Origin: Streptococcus mitis
Lineage (GTDB): Bacteria > Bacillota > Bacilli > Lactobacillales > Streptococcaceae
Assembly (NCBI RefSeq): GCF_000722695.1
Contig: NZ_JPFU01000013.1
Coordinates: 558,001-622,000, forward strand
Length of the DNA: 64,000 bases
Direction: 5' to 3'
Part shown: positions 9,199 to 18,075 of the stretch, piece after piece
How the letters are laid out: each line of letters opens with the position of its first letter
How positions within the stretch are numbered: the first letter of the stretch is position 1
Translations under genes and position numbers: made by a program
Notes under the pieces: model-generated
The model's database searches: none
What the model was told of the DNA's origin: nothing
Seen by the model: the letters and a program-made list of their open reading frames with translations, nothing else

Positions 9199-10143
9199 TT
9201 ATAAATACCCAAAAGCAGATGCATCATCTTGAATTTTTCTCCAGTCAAAAGGGGTTTCCTGATAGACTGCATAGTTTACCCAGTTACTGAAAAAGAGGGC
9301 TGCTGATGAAGACCAACAAAGACAAGGTGTCTGATTGACATCATCATCCTTAAAGTAATTTTCTGGAATATGTGGGTCTAAACCTGCATCACGATCCCTA
9401 AAATACTCTTTTGCCAAGGTATCACGGTCATACTCCAAATGCCCAAAACTATAAATTTCTCGTAAATCACGACTGGCCAAAATCGAAACCCCAACCTGAG
9501 GACCTTCTGATAAAATCTCGAGATTGGTTTTGTTTAAGATCTCATCCTTAGAAATCTCCGTGTGCCGTGAATGAGGGGATACATAGCTATCGTCAAAGCC
9601 TCTAAAAAGAAGATGACCTTCCTTTAAGGTGTCCTGAGGATAGATACCCGATAACTTACTGTCCATCTGGTATTTTTCCACTCCATAGCGCAGATAAAGC
9701 CCCGCCTGAGCACCCCAACAGATATGAAGAGTCGAATAGACATGGTTCTTAGACCACTCAAGCACCCGACTGAATTCCTCCCAATAGTCCACTTCCTCAA
9801 ATGGTAAATGCTCAACTGGAGCACCCGTGATGATCATCCCATCAAAATACTCATCCTTGACTTCTGGGAAGGTTTTATAAAATGTCTCCATGTGTTCTGA
9901 ACGAGTTGTTTTAGAACGATGGCTCTCCATATAGAGAAAATCAATGTCCAGTTGTAGGGGTGTATTGGCCAAATGGCGCAATAACTGAGTCTCTGTCACC
10001 ATTTTCTGTGGCATAAGATTTAAGATTAAAATCTTCAAGGGACGGATATCTTGGTGGGCCGCACGTTGATCATCCATGACAAAGATATTCTCTGTCCGTA
10101 AAATCTCAACAGCTGGTAATTTTTTATCAATTCGAATCGGCAT
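9199..10143 (-). CDS. metA: Homoserine O-acetyltransferase (MetA/MetAA family)
   Basis: First step of methionine synthesis from homoserine. Cys142 ([10 protein letters not shown]) and the His235/Glu237 pair (FGHLEYDRD) form the catalytic set, in a 314-residue protein. Residue 111 is Glu ([10 protein letters not shown]), the state associated with acetyl-CoA rather than succinyl-CoA use in this family, so the older succinyltransferase name is probably wrong here. A degenerate MET-box lies about 90 bases upstream, tying it to the metE-metF regulon later in the window. Confidence 0.94.
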   Translation of the reverse strand: MPIRIDKKLPAVEILRTENIFVMDDQRAAHQDIRPLKILILNLMPQKMVTETQLLRHLANTPLQLDIDFLYMESHRSKTTRSEHMETFYKTFPEVKDEYFDGMIITGAPVEHLPFEEVDYWEEFSRVLEWSKNHVYSTLHICWGAQAGLYLRYGVEKYQMDSKLSGIYPQDTLKEGHLLFRGFDDSYVSPHSRHTEISKDEILNKTNLEILSEGPQVGVSILASRDLREIYSFGHLEYDRDTLAKEYFRDRDAGLDPHIPENYFKDDDVNQTPCLCWSSSAALFFSNWVNYAVYQETPFDWRKIQDDASAFGYL

Positions 10144-10235
10144 AACCCTCTCCTAACTGTACTCTTTCAGGAATAATTACTTGTGTTTGAAACTAAAACT
10201 CAAACACTTGTTCCCTTTATTATACTGTAAGAAGA

Positions 10236-10252
10236 TATAGTTTTCAATTATA
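10236..10252 (-). promoter_or_regulatory. Candidate MET-box upstream of metA
   Basis: TATAGTTTTCAATTATA matches 14 of 17 bases of the near-perfect palindrome found before metE. It lies 93 bases upstream of metA and is a probable site for the LysR-type methionine regulator of streptococci (MtaR/MetR). Confidence 0.6.
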
Positions 10253-10298
10253 GTTTTTCTCTAACTAGCTATAGTCTATTTTTATATCCTAATGTAGA

Positions 10299-10323
10299 GA
10301 AAACAGCCCTAGGGACTGTTTTT
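10299..10323 (-). terminator. apt terminator
   Basis: AACAGTCCCTAGGGCTGTT stem followed by TTCTCT on the minus strand, a few bases beyond the apt stop; T-rich also on the plus side. Confidence 0.6.
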
Positions 10324-10325
10324 CA

Positions 10326-10838
10326 TTAATAATGCATGAGAACTTTGTAATCGTAGTCACCGATTTTTTCACGGCCGTTCAATTCATCCAATTCAACAAG
10401 GAAGGCACAACCTGCTACAACACCACCAAGTTTTTCAATCATCTCAATAGTTGCCTTAACAGTTCCACCTGTTGCCAAGAGGTCATCTACGATAAGAACA
10501 CGTTGACCTGGCTTGATGGCATCTGCGTGCATTGTCAAGGTATCAACACCGTACTCTTTTTCATAGTCCGCAGAAATAACTTCGCGTGGCAATTTACCTG
10601 GCTTACGAACAGGCGCAAAACCAATTCCCAACTCAAAAGCGACTGGACAGCCCACAATAAAGCCACGAGCCTCAGGTCCTACAATCATATCGATTTTCTT
10701 GTCAGTAGCATATTGAACGATTTCACGAACAGCGTAGCTATAAGCATTCCCATCAGCCATCAAAGGACTGATATCACGGAAGGTAATCCCTTCCTTTGGA
10801 TAATTTTCAATTGTTGCAATGTAATCTTTTAAATTCAT
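10326..10838 (-). CDS. apt: Adenine phosphoribosyltransferase
   Basis: Purine salvage enzyme converting adenine and PRPP to AMP. The PRPP-binding motif [13 protein letters not shown] and the EARGF flexible region ([11 protein letters not shown]) are intact; 170 residues is the standard length. ATG preceded by AAGAAAAAG. It is transcribed alone, with its own terminator. Confidence 0.96.
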   Translation of the reverse strand: MNLKDYIATIENYPKEGITFRDISPLMADGNAYSYAVREIVQYATDKKIDMIVGPEARGFIVGCPVAFELGIGFAPVRKPGKLPREVISADYEKEYGVDTLTMHADAIKPGQRVLIVDDLLATGGTVKATIEMIEKLGGVVAGCAFLVELDELNGREKIGDYDYKVLMHY

Positions 10839-10924
10839 CTTTTTCTTTCTTTCAAAGTTTTTTACTCTCTATTATAGCATATTTTTTAAGAAAGAAAAAA
10901 GGAAAAGTTAACTTCAATAATTAT

Positions 10925-11683
10925 CTAACGATTTGATGATTTATAACTAGCCATGGCAATAAAGCCCAGTTTCTGTTTATTCTTAGCAAACATTTTATAC
11001 ATCGTTAAAAACTGCTTTCTATTCTCCTTTTTACAAGCATTTATACAAATTCTCAAAGTTCCTAGCCAACCTTCGTCATAAATCATACCTGATAATTTCA
11101 TTAAGGTCATTTCACCAGTCAATACTTTCACATCACGATAACCTGATTCTATCATCACCTGTTCCCAACCATCTTGAGTTAAAGGACCTACATTTACATG
11201 AATTGCTTGTGACAATTCCTGTCTGACAGACTCTCTAGCTTCCTTAAGAAGCACATCATGTGTCAAGAGAAGACCTCCAGGTTTTAAAACCCTTAGATAC
11301 TCCATTACACATTTTTTCTTAGCTTGATCGGCTTGCATAGTCAGCATAGCTTCATTTATAACAATATCAAAACTAGCATCTTCATAAGGAAGTTTCATTG
11401 CATTTGCTCTTTCAAACCTGATCAAATGACCAACACCTGCCGTTGCAGCAGATTTTTTAGCCACTTCTAAAGCTTGTCCATCCATATCAACAGCAGTTAT
11501 CTTACAACCAAAACGCTGTGCCAACTCAATTGCTGTAGTTCCCCTATTACACGCAACCTCTAGTATTCTCTTTTCTTTTGAAAATCCTCCTTCCGCAATT
11601 AACCAATCTGTAGCACGTTTTCCACCTGGACGTAAGCGTTTTTTCCCCAATTTTGCTAAAAACTTATGACCTGCTTCTGACAT
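10925..11683 (-). CDS. Class I SAM-dependent methyltransferase
   Basis: Rossmann-fold methyltransferase, 252 residues. Motif I is ILEVACNRGTTAIELAQRFG with the acidic loop AVDMDGQ following, and the post-I element FDIVINEAML is present. The substrate cannot be read from sequence; UbiE/small-molecule type is the nearest resemblance. The ATG at 11683 has AGAGGTG upstream; a longer reading from a TTG at 11779 is unsupported. In pneumococcus a comparable methyltransferase gene follows apt. Confidence 0.8.
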   Translation of the reverse strand: MSEAGHKFLAKLGKKRLRPGGKRATDWLIAEGGFSKEKRILEVACNRGTTAIELAQRFGCKITAVDMDGQALEVAKKSAATAGVGHLIRFERANAMKLPYEDASFDIVINEAMLTMQADQAKKKCVMEYLRVLKPGGLLLTHDVLLKEARESVRQELSQAIHVNVGPLTQDGWEQVMIESGYRDVKVLTGEMTLMKLSGMIYDEGWLGTLRICINACKKENRKQFLTMYKMFAKNKQKLGFIAMASYKSSNR

Positions 11684-12065
11684 TTGAACACCTCTGTTTT
11701 TTTCTTCATTATAACATAAAATGATATTATCTGACAATTCTAATCTATTATTTGATAAACTAGAATCAAAAGCACACAAGCTGCCATGACTGGAGCATAA
11801 ATCTATTAATCACCTCTCTAGTTCAAATTCAACTCCTCCCATCATTTACACGTATGGATTACGACTATTTTTTGTACTTTGGAATTGCCCTCATCTTCAT
11901 CCGCTGTATGAACCTTCACCTTCCTATTCGTAGAGGCACGATTTCGCTATCCCTTCCTCTGCCGATTCTTATTTCCAGCGTCAGACTTGAGAATCGCTAA
12001 CAGGTTCACTAATAGATGGCCCCAAAGAGGAGTTGTACCTCAGATGAACGGAATGGACGTGTACC
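11684..12065. other. Gene-poor junction between methyltransferase gene and rplA
   Basis: No intact gene is recognisable. The plus strand has a 48-codon frame (11854-12000, MDYDYFLYFG...) without a ribosome-binding site. The minus strand has AGAGGTGATTAATAG before a short hydrophobic reading (IYAPVMAACVLLILVYQIID, ending at 11740), reminiscent of type I toxin peptides but lacking a clear start. By gene-order memory this is where two distant pneumococcal chromosome blocks meet. Confidence 0.4.
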
Positions 12066-12094
12066 TAAAAAACGAGCACTTTCGTACTCGTTTT
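12066..12094 (-). terminator. rplA terminator
   Basis: AACGAG / CTCGTT stem followed by TTTTAGG on the minus strand, about 20 bases after the rplA stop. Confidence 0.7.
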
Positions 12095-12112
12095 CTCTGT
12101 ATAAACTACTGA

Positions 12113-12802
12113 TTAAAGTGAGTTTACGTCAACTTTGATACCAACACCTTGAGTAGTTGTGATAGTCAAGTTTGTTACGTAAGTTCCTTTAGCTGTAGCT
12201 GGTTTTGCTTTTTGGATTGTTTCGTTGAAAGCTTTGAAGTTTTCAACCAATTTTTCAGCTTCAAATGATACTTTACCGATGATTGCTTGAACGTTACCTG
12301 CACGGTCAGCACGGTAAGTGATTTTACCACCTTTAGACTCTTCAACTGCTTTAGCAACATCCATTGTTACAGTACCAGTTTTAGGGTTTGGCATCAAGTT
12401 ACGTGGTCCAAGGACACGTCCAAGACGTCCAACAAGAGCCATCATGTCAGGTGTGGCGATAACTACGTCGAAGTCCAACCAACCATCGTTGATTTTAGCA
12501 ACAAGGTCATCTTCACCAACAAAGTCTGCACCAGCAGCTTTTGCTTCTTCAGCTTTTGCACCACGTGCGAAAACAAGAACGCGTGAAGTTTTACCAGTAC
12601 CGTTTGGCAATACCATTGCTCCACGGATTTGTTGGTCAGCTTTTTTAACATCGATGTTCAAGTTGTAAGCAACTTCTACAGTTGCGTCAAATTTTGCAAA
12701 GTTAGTTTCTTTTGCAAGTGCTACAGCTTCTTCTACGCTGTATGCTTTTGTGCTGTCGATTTTCTCAAGAGCAGCACGAAGTTGTTTGCTTTTTTTAGCC
12801 AT
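12113..12802 (-). CDS. rplA: 50S ribosomal protein L1
   Basis: L1 stalk protein of the large subunit and, in many bacteria, translational repressor of the L11 operon. 229 residues; the L1 signature region [20 protein letters not shown] is intact. Ribosome-binding site AAGGAGAATAGAAA. It follows rplK after an unusually long 206-base structured spacer. Confidence 0.98.
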
Positions 12803-12882
12803 TTTCTATTCTCCTTGTAAGTGGTTCAATCGATTTTCATCTCCCACGTCACTCCTCGAAATGATGAAGTCTTGCGGGTTTT

Positions 12883-12981
12883 CAGTCTATTAGATTCTTT
12901 TCCTACGTCGTTAAGTTCCCTTGCTGTACCCAAGTACAAGCATCAGTCACTTGCCTAGTATGAAAAGCAACTAATAGACTG
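12883..12981 (-). other. Structured rplK-rplA intergenic element
   Basis: An 11-bp perfect inverted repeat (CAGTCTATTAG / CTAATAGACTG) encloses about 77 bases. A second, inner pairing of CTTG.TGTAC with GTACAAG is possible at 12920-12940. Most bacteria have only a short rplK-rplA gap, so this spacer may be a regulatory RNA structure or an old insertion. Confidence 0.5.
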
Positions 12982-13008
12982 CTGTGAGATTTTCTACTGT
13001 GTTATTAA

Positions 13009-13434
13009 TTAGTCAACAACAGTGAATCCCATAGAACGAGCAGTACCTTCGATCATACGCATTGCAGACTCTACGTTTGCTGCGTTCAAATCTGGCATCT
13101 TAGTTTCTGCAATTTCTTGTACTTGTGCACGAGTAACTGTAGCAACTTTAGTTTTGTTAGGTGTACCTGATCCTTTTTCAACACCTGCAGCTTTTTTCAA
13201 AAGAACAGCAGCTGGTGGTGTTTTAGTGATGAAAGTAAATGATTTATCTTCGTAAACTGAGATAACAACTGGAATGATCATACCAGCTTGGTCAGCTGTA
13301 CGAGCGTTGAACTCTTTTGTGAATCCCATGATGTTGATACCAGCTTGACCAAGAGCAGGTCCAACCGGTGGAGCTGGTGTAGCTTTACCAGCAGGGATTT
13401 GCAATTTTACAAGTTTTTCGACTTTTTTAGCCAT
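13009..13434 (-). CDS. rplK: 50S ribosomal protein L11
   Basis: GTPase-associated-centre protein of the 50S subunit. 141 residues; the proline-rich N-terminal [17 protein letters not shown] and the C-terminal rRNA-binding region are intact. AAAGGAGGA lies before the ATG. It is first in the rplK-rplA operon, preceded by a strong promoter. Confidence 0.98.
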   Translation of the reverse strand: MAKKVEKLVKLQIPAGKATPAPPVGPALGQAGINIMGFTKEFNARTADQAGMIIPVVISVYEDKSFTFITKTPPAAVLLKKAAGVEKGSGTPNKTKVATVTRAQVQEIAETKMPDLNAANVESAMRMIEGTARSMGFTVVD

Positions 13435-13447
13435 TTTTAAATCCTCC

Positions 13448-13490
13448 TTTGTGGTTTTGGCGGTAATTAAAGATTTTTACCTCCCACAAG
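13448..13490 (-). promoter_or_regulatory. Leader hairpin at the rplK ribosome-binding site
   Basis: On the minus strand CTTGTGG and GGTAA can pair with TTACC and CCACAA just upstream of AAAGGAGG. This could mask the ribosome-binding site, in keeping with L1 or L11-operon autoregulation in other bacteria. Pairing was judged by eye only. Confidence 0.35.
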
Positions 13491-13512
13491 TATGCTTTAC
13501 ACATACTCATCT

Positions 13513-13540
13513 ATTATACACTATTTATCTATAATTGCAA
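13513..13540 (-). promoter_or_regulatory. rplK promoter
   Basis: TTGCAA, 16-base spacer, perfect TATAAT on the minus strand, about 80 bases upstream of the rplK start. Confidence 0.65.
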
Positions 13541-13558
13541 GAGAAAAGTTTATTTTTT

Positions 13559-13755
13559 ATACTCAATGAAAATCAAAGAGCAAACTAGGAAACAAGCCGC
13601 AGGTTGCTCAAAATACAGTTTTGAGGTTGTAGATGGAACTGACGTAGTCAGCTCAAAACACTGTTTTGAGGTTGTGGATAGAACTGACGAAGTCAGTAAC
13701 CATACCTACGGTAAGGCGACGCTGACGTGGTTTGAAGAGATTTTCGAAGAGTATT
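13559..13755 (-). repeat. BOX element (A-B-C type, minus orientation)
   Basis: Carries CTACGGTAAGGCGACGCTGACG-type boxA core (one change from BOXA1R), internal GACGAAGTCAG/GACGTAGTCAG boxB-like repeats and the boxC end CTTTGATTTTCATTGAGTAT in reverse. It overlaps the dacB stop codon by two bases and separates it from rplK. Confidence 0.92.
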
Positions 13756-14470
13756 AATCGACGTAATCTCCGCCTTCAAATCCATAGTATTCTTCCAAAC
13801 TGAGACCACTCTCAGCAATTTCTTTGGCTTCTTTTCCGACATAACGAAGGTGCCATTCCTCAGCCATATAGCCTGTTTCCTTTTCCTTACCTTTGAGATA
13901 ACGGACAACAAAGCCATAATCAGCAGCATGATCCAAGAGCCATTGGGCTGCTTTTTCTTCTGTCACCAATTCTCCATTTGTGCTAATCACATCAAAGGCC
14001 AAACCTGTTTGGTGTTCGCTATAGCCAGGACGGGCAGAGTATCGGTCAGCTGCAGCCTTCCCATCTTGATTGACATAATCTTGATAGAGCTTGGTCTGAG
14101 TTTCATAACTTCTAAAACCACTATAATGGTCACTGATTGGGAATCCTGCCTCTTGCATAGCTTTGATGAGTTTGAGCAACTCTGCCTTGGCTGTTGGGTT
14201 TTCCCCTGGATTGTAGTCTTTTGACAAAGGATAGTGCTTATTGGCTACGATGATTTCATCGTATTTCCCTTGTATACTGTAGTAGTCCCCTTTGTTGACC
14301 ACTTCTGCTTTTTTCTGGGCAGCTCCTTGAGACTTACTTCCGACTGTTTCATCAGTTTTGGCTGTTTGTTCTGTCTTAGCTACTCCATCTTCATTTTTTG
14401 CTTTTTCTTGTGAACAAGCTGCTAGACTCAAGGCTAGCAAGGCTGTCAAGACAAGGTATCTTTTTTTCAT
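13754..14470 (-). CDS. dacB: L,D-carboxypeptidase DacB/LdcB lipoprotein
   Basis: Peptidoglycan-trimming M15B (VanY-type) zinc peptidase; the pneumococcal DacB removes the terminal D-Ala from tetrapeptides. Signal peptide with lipobox LSLAAC (Cys at about 19), a Lys/Glu/Thr-rich linker to residue 60, then the catalytic domain with zinc ligands in SEHQTGLAFDV and EEWHLRYVG. 238 residues. Its TAA stop overlaps the end of a BOX element, so the last codons may be shaped by that insertion. It stands 3 bases from the HIT gene and is probably cotranscribed with it. Confidence 0.92.
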   Translation of the reverse strand: MKKRYLVLTALLALSLAACSQEKAKNEDGVAKTEQTAKTDETVGSKSQGAAQKKAEVVNKGDYYSIQGKYDEIIVANKHYPLSKDYNPGENPTAKAELLKLIKAMQEAGFPISDHYSGFRSYETQTKLYQDYVNQDGKAAADRYSARPGYSEHQTGLAFDVISTNGELVTEEKAAQWLLDHAADYGFVVRYLKGKEKETGYMAEEWHLRYVGKEAKEIAESGLSLEEYYGFEGGDYVD

Positions 14471-14472
14471 TT

Positions 14473-14943
14473 CTACTCCTTTATTTCTAATAGTTTATCT
14501 AGTTCTGATGATAAACGTTTGACTAATCTTTTAATCTCATCCGGTTTTGTTTGGCAGGTTTCTGCTGTCATTTCTTCAAAGGGAACCCACCAGACTGGTC
14601 CACGTCCCTTGAGACCGTGACCATTCATATCACCTCTTCGTCTAGGAAACAAATGCCAATGAAGATGGGCATCACCATTTCCTAGCAGTTCGATATTCAT
14701 TTTCTCAGCAGCAAAGGCCTTAGCAACTGCCTCTTGAAGCACACTCATTTCTTCTAGAAAACGAAGTTTCATTTCCTTTTCTAAATGGTGCAACTCGGTG
14801 ACATGTTCTTTGGCTAAAAAGAGGCTATAGCCTGCAAAATACTGGTGATCTCCAATGACCACATAGCCTGTTTCCAACTCTCTTACAAAGTAAGGATTTT
14901 CCCCAGCTTTGATGAGGTCAATTCTCTGGCAAATTAGGCACAT
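14473..14943 (-). CDS. HIT family protein
   Basis: Histidine-triad nucleotide-binding/hydrolase fold, 156 residues. The triad is in GDAHLHWHLFPRR. An N-terminal CLICQRI pair of cysteines may bind metal. The substrate is unknown; HIT proteins cleave nucleotide phosphoramidates or dinucleotide polyphosphates. Its ATG is one base from the stop of the M42 peptidase gene, and dacB follows at 3 bases, so the three form one transcript. Confidence 0.88.
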   Translation of the reverse strand: MCLICQRIDLIKAGENPYFVRELETGYVVIGDHQYFAGYSLFLAKEHVTELHHLEKEMKLRFLEEMSVLQEAVAKAFAAEKMNIELLGNGDAHLHWHLFPRRRGDMNGHGLKGRGPVWWVPFEEMTAETCQTKPDEIKRLVKRLSSELDKLLEIKE

Positions 14944-14944
14944 A

Positions 14945-15982
14945 TTAGTCTACCAATGCGCTTTTAAGATAGGCATCAACCATACGCTCCGTTGCAACCA
15001 CCGAGTCAATATGGGTACGCTCATAAGAATGGCTAGACTCGATACCAGCACCAAGAAGGGCATGTTTAACCTCTGCCCCTGCAGACATGGCTGCTGAAGC
15101 GTCCGAACCATAAAATGGATAGATATCCAGCTTAAATGGAATATCTTGTGCTTTCGCCAAAGCGACCAAATGTTGACGGAAGTCATAGTGATAAGGCCCT
15201 GAAGCATCCTTGACACAGATAGACACTGTGTATTCGTCTGTCTGCTGGTCATCGCCCATGGCTCCCATATCCACAGCCAGATATTCTACTACCTGAGCAG
15301 GGATATTAGAGTTTGCACCGTGTCCCACTTCTTCGAAGACTGAAAAAGCAAAATGGGTTGTTACAGGCAATTCAATCTTCTCTTCCTTATAGATACGAAG
15401 CAGGTTAAGCAAAATCGCTGCACTGACCTTATCGTCCAAATGACGAGACTTGATAAAACCTGTCTCTGTCACGACAGTTCGTGGGTCAAAGCTGATAAAA
15501 TCACCGACCTCGATCCCCAAGGCACGAGTTGCTTTTCCATTTGTTACTTTGGCGTCCAAACGCACTTCCATATTGTCCTGCGTGCGTTCTGCAGTTCCTG
15601 CATCCTTGTAGACATGGCAAGAAGTTTGGTGGATAAGGATGGTTCCTGATATCTTTTGACCTGTGCTAGCTACGTGAACGGTACAGTTTTCTCCTTCAAT
15701 CATGTTCCAAGGAAAACCACCAATACGATCCATTTTGAGACGACCGTCTGGTTTGACAGCACGGACAATGGCACCAAGCGTATCCACATGGGCAGTCACA
15801 TAGCGTTGTTGCTCATCATTTTGACCTTTAATGGTTACATTGACACCGCCCTTTGCTGTGCGAATCGACTGGTAACCAAAACCTTCTAAAGTTTTGACTA
15901 AATAGTCCGAAATCTCACGAGTAAAACCCGTTGGCGACGCAATGGCTGTCAGTTCTTTGATATATTCTACTGTTTGATTCAT
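14945..15982 (-). CDS. M42 family metallopeptidase (glutamyl aminopeptidase/endoglucanase-like)
   Basis: Dinuclear zinc or cobalt aminopeptidase, 345 residues. Metal ligands and catalytic residues are seen in VTAHVDTLGA, RHLDDKVSAA and FEEVGHGAN, with VDMGAM and SSHSYERTH later. The family trims N-terminal residues from oligopeptides in the cytosol. It begins a three-gene unit with the HIT protein and dacB. Confidence 0.9.
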   Translation of the reverse strand: MNQTVEYIKELTAIASPTGFTREISDYLVKTLEGFGYQSIRTAKGGVNVTIKGQNDEQQRYVTAHVDTLGAIVRAVKPDGRLKMDRIGGFPWNMIEGENCTVHVASTGQKISGTILIHQTSCHVYKDAGTAERTQDNMEVRLDAKVTNGKATRALGIEVGDFISFDPRTVVTETGFIKSRHLDDKVSAAILLNLLRIYKEEKIELPVTTHFAFSVFEEVGHGANSNIPAQVVEYLAVDMGAMGDDQQTDEYTVSICVKDASGPYHYDFRQHLVALAKAQDIPFKLDIYPFYGSDASAAMSAGAEVKHALLGAGIESSHSYERTHIDSVVATERMVDAYLKSALVD

Positions 15983-16028
15983 TTCTTCACCTCTTTTGCT
16001 ACCTATTATAACACATTTATCATCGGAT

Positions 16029-16073
16029 AAAAAAAGAAAATCACTCCTGTAGACTTAGCTACAAAAGTGATTT
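16029..16073 (-). terminator. brnQ terminator
   Basis: AAATCACT..TGTAG / CTACA..AGTGATTT arms followed by TCTTTTTTT on the minus strand, seven bases past the brnQ stop. Confidence 0.75.
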
Positions 16074-16079
16074 CAGTGA

Positions 16080-17405
16080 TTAATCCATTTCAAAAACATC
16101 GCTTTCTTGCTTGTTTGGTAAAACTAATGAGAGCAAGATTCCGACAATAGCTGGCACCAACCATGGAAGAGATGCCTTAGCAAAAGGAAGAGCGTTAACA
16201 AGGTTTGCAAGAAACTCAACCTTAAATGAGCTTCCTAGTACGCTTGCAATGGCAATAGCTGTAACCACAGCAATTGTCAACTGCATACCTGGTTTTGAAA
16301 GGGCAACAAATTTGTTGACAATGACAATCATAACGATAGCAATCGTGATTGGGTACAAGATAACCAGTACTGGAATGGAGTACTTGATAATTGCACTCAA
16401 ACCAAGATTTGCAATGGCAAATCCAATCAAGGTAAAGACTGTTGCATAAACCTTGTAGCTGATTTGTGGGAAACGTCCGTTAAAGAACTCAGCTGTTGAC
16501 ACAATCAAACCAACAGTTGTTGTGAAGCAGGTTACGGTAACCATAGCTGCAAGGAAGAGTTGAGCTGTTGAGCCAAAAATTTCTTGAGTGGCTTGTGACA
16601 AGATGTAAACACCTGGCGTTCCACCCTTCATCGCTTCAGCTGGTACTGGGAAATGATTTCCAAGGAAACCTAAACCGATGTAAAGAGCGCTGAAGGCAAG
16701 GGCAACAACGATACCAACAACCCAAATAGTCGAAATGTATTCTTTCTTACTTGAAAATCCAAGTTGTTTCAAGGTTTGAACTGCGATTACACTAAAGGCA
16801 ACAGAAGCAAGAGCATCCAAGGTATTGTAACCTTCAAGGAAACCTGTACCAAAGGCAGAAGCTTGATAAGCAGCTGACGCAGCTTGAGGACTTGTTCCAC
16901 CATATTTGATAGCTCCTAGAACAACCAAGATAACAATCAAAATCGCAAAAACTGGTGTTAAAACACGGCCGATACGGTCCAAAATTTTTGATGGATTAAG
17001 CGAAATTAAATAGGCTGCCGCAAAGTAAAGAAGAGTGAAGACAATCAAACCTAGACCTTTATTCGCATCCGACAGAAGGGGGCTAATCCCTACCTCGTAA
17101 GCTGTTGTAGCTGTACGTGGGATGGCAAAGAATGGGCCGATTGACAAGTAAAGAACTGAGAGGTAAAGAGTCGCAAACCAAGGCGCTATCTTTGTTGAAA
17201 TCTCGTAAATATATCCTTTAGGATTGAGCGTTCCAATAATAAGAGTCAAGACGGCGATACCGACACCTGAAAAGACAAAACCTGCAATGGCAGGAAGAAA
17301 ATGTTCTCCAGATAGAGCACCTAGAGAAGGCGGAAAAATCAAGTTCCCCGCACCAAAAAATATTCCAAACAGGAGCAAACCTGTTAGGGCACCTTTTTTA
17401 GCCAT
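16080..17405 (-). CDS. brnQ: Branched-chain amino acid transport carrier (LIVCS family)
   Basis: Sodium-coupled uptake of Leu, Ile and Val. About 12 hydrophobic segments across 441 residues; the N-terminus LLLFGIFFGAGNLIFPPSLG is the LIVCS signature. The ATG at 17405 has AAGGAG six bases upstream; the reading from 17420 places that ribosome-binding site inside the gene. It is monocistronic, with its own terminator. Confidence 0.95.
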   Translation of the reverse strand: MAKKGALTGLLLFGIFFGAGNLIFPPSLGALSGEHFLPAIAGFVFSGVGIAVLTLIIGTLNPKGYIYEISTKIAPWFATLYLSVLYLSIGPFFAIPRTATTAYEVGISPLLSDANKGLGLIVFTLLYFAAAYLISLNPSKILDRIGRVLTPVFAILIVILVVLGAIKYGGTSPQAASAAYQASAFGTGFLEGYNTLDALASVAFSVIAVQTLKQLGFSSKKEYISTIWVVGIVVALAFSALYIGLGFLGNHFPVPAEAMKGGTPGVYILSQATQEIFGSTAQLFLAAMVTVTCFTTTVGLIVSTAEFFNGRFPQISYKVYATVFTLIGFAIANLGLSAIIKYSIPVLVILYPITIAIVMIVIVNKFVALSKPGMQLTIAVVTAIAIASVLGSSFKVEFLANLVNALPFAKASLPWLVPAIVGILLSLVLPNKQESDVFEMD

Positions 17406-17523
17406 GAAAATCTCCTTCATATTTATAAAATACTGACTTAGTATACCATGATTAGGAGTCTGAAAAAAGCATCACGAAGTAAAATGTTAAATGTTTTTAA
17501 GATTCTAAAAAGTATGAATTATC

Positions 17524-17564
17524 TAAAAATAAAACTCTCCTACCTAGACAAAACCAAGTAGGAG
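17524..17564 (-). terminator. Terminator after the rhodanese gene
   Basis: CTCCTAC / GTAGGAG stem followed by AGTTTTATTTTT on the minus strand. Confidence 0.75.
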
Positions 17565-17577
17565 AAAATTCTTACGT

Positions 17578-17865
17578 TTACAGTTCTTCAAAGGCCAACA
17601 TGCCACCCTGAACATTGATAACCTCATAACCTTGTTCAGCTAGAAATTGACAAGCATGCGCTGATCTAACCCCAGCTTTACAAATGACATAATGCAACTG
17701 GTCCTTGTCCAACTGAACATAGCTATCAGCCAATTGACTAAGCGGTAGGTTGTGGGCACCTTCTAAATGAAGATCTTCAAACTCATCTACTTCTCTCACA
17801 TCCACTAGAGAAAGTTGGTCGTTTTGGTAAAGCTGGTAAAATGCGTCAAAGGAAATTTCTTTCAT
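17578..17865 (-). CDS. Rhodanese-like domain protein
   Basis: Single-domain rhodanese of 95 residues. The active-site loop is CKAGVRS with catalytic Cys, preceded by SLVDVREVDEF. Such proteins carry sulfane sulfur, but the partner here is not evident. The ATG at 17865 has AGGAG upstream; the longer frame from 17901 runs into the BOX element and is rejected. The BOX lies just upstream, so the promoter may be near or within it. Confidence 0.88.
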   Translation of the reverse strand: MKEISFDAFYQLYQNDQLSLVDVREVDEFEDLHLEGAHNLPLSQLADSYVQLDKDQLHYVICKAGVRSAHACQFLAEQGYEVINVQGGMLAFEEL

Positions 17866-17878
17866 TCTTTTTCTCCTA

Positions 17879-18075
17879 ATACTCTTCGAAAATCTCTTCA
17901 AACCACGTCAGCGTCGCCTTACCGTGCGTATATGTAACTGACTTCGTCAGTTTTATCTGCAACCTCAAAGCAGTGCTTTGAGCTGACTTCGTCAGTTCTA
18001 TCCATAACCTCAAAGCTGTACTTTGAGCAGCCTGCGGCTAGCTTCCTAGTTTGCTCTTTGATTTTCATTGACTAT
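17879..18075 (+). repeat. BOX element (A-B-C type, plus orientation)
   Basis: Starts ATACTCTTCGAAAATCTC, has boxA core CGTCAGCGTCGCCTTACCG, two CTGACTTCGTCAG boxB units and ends CTTTGATTTTCATTGACTAT. The final bases contain the stop codon of the UDG-like gene. Confidence 0.92.

Noticed and set aside
11854..12000. Small plus-strand protein MDYDYFLYFG...
   Set aside because: No ribosome-binding site, no recognised family and poor context at a rearrangement junction.
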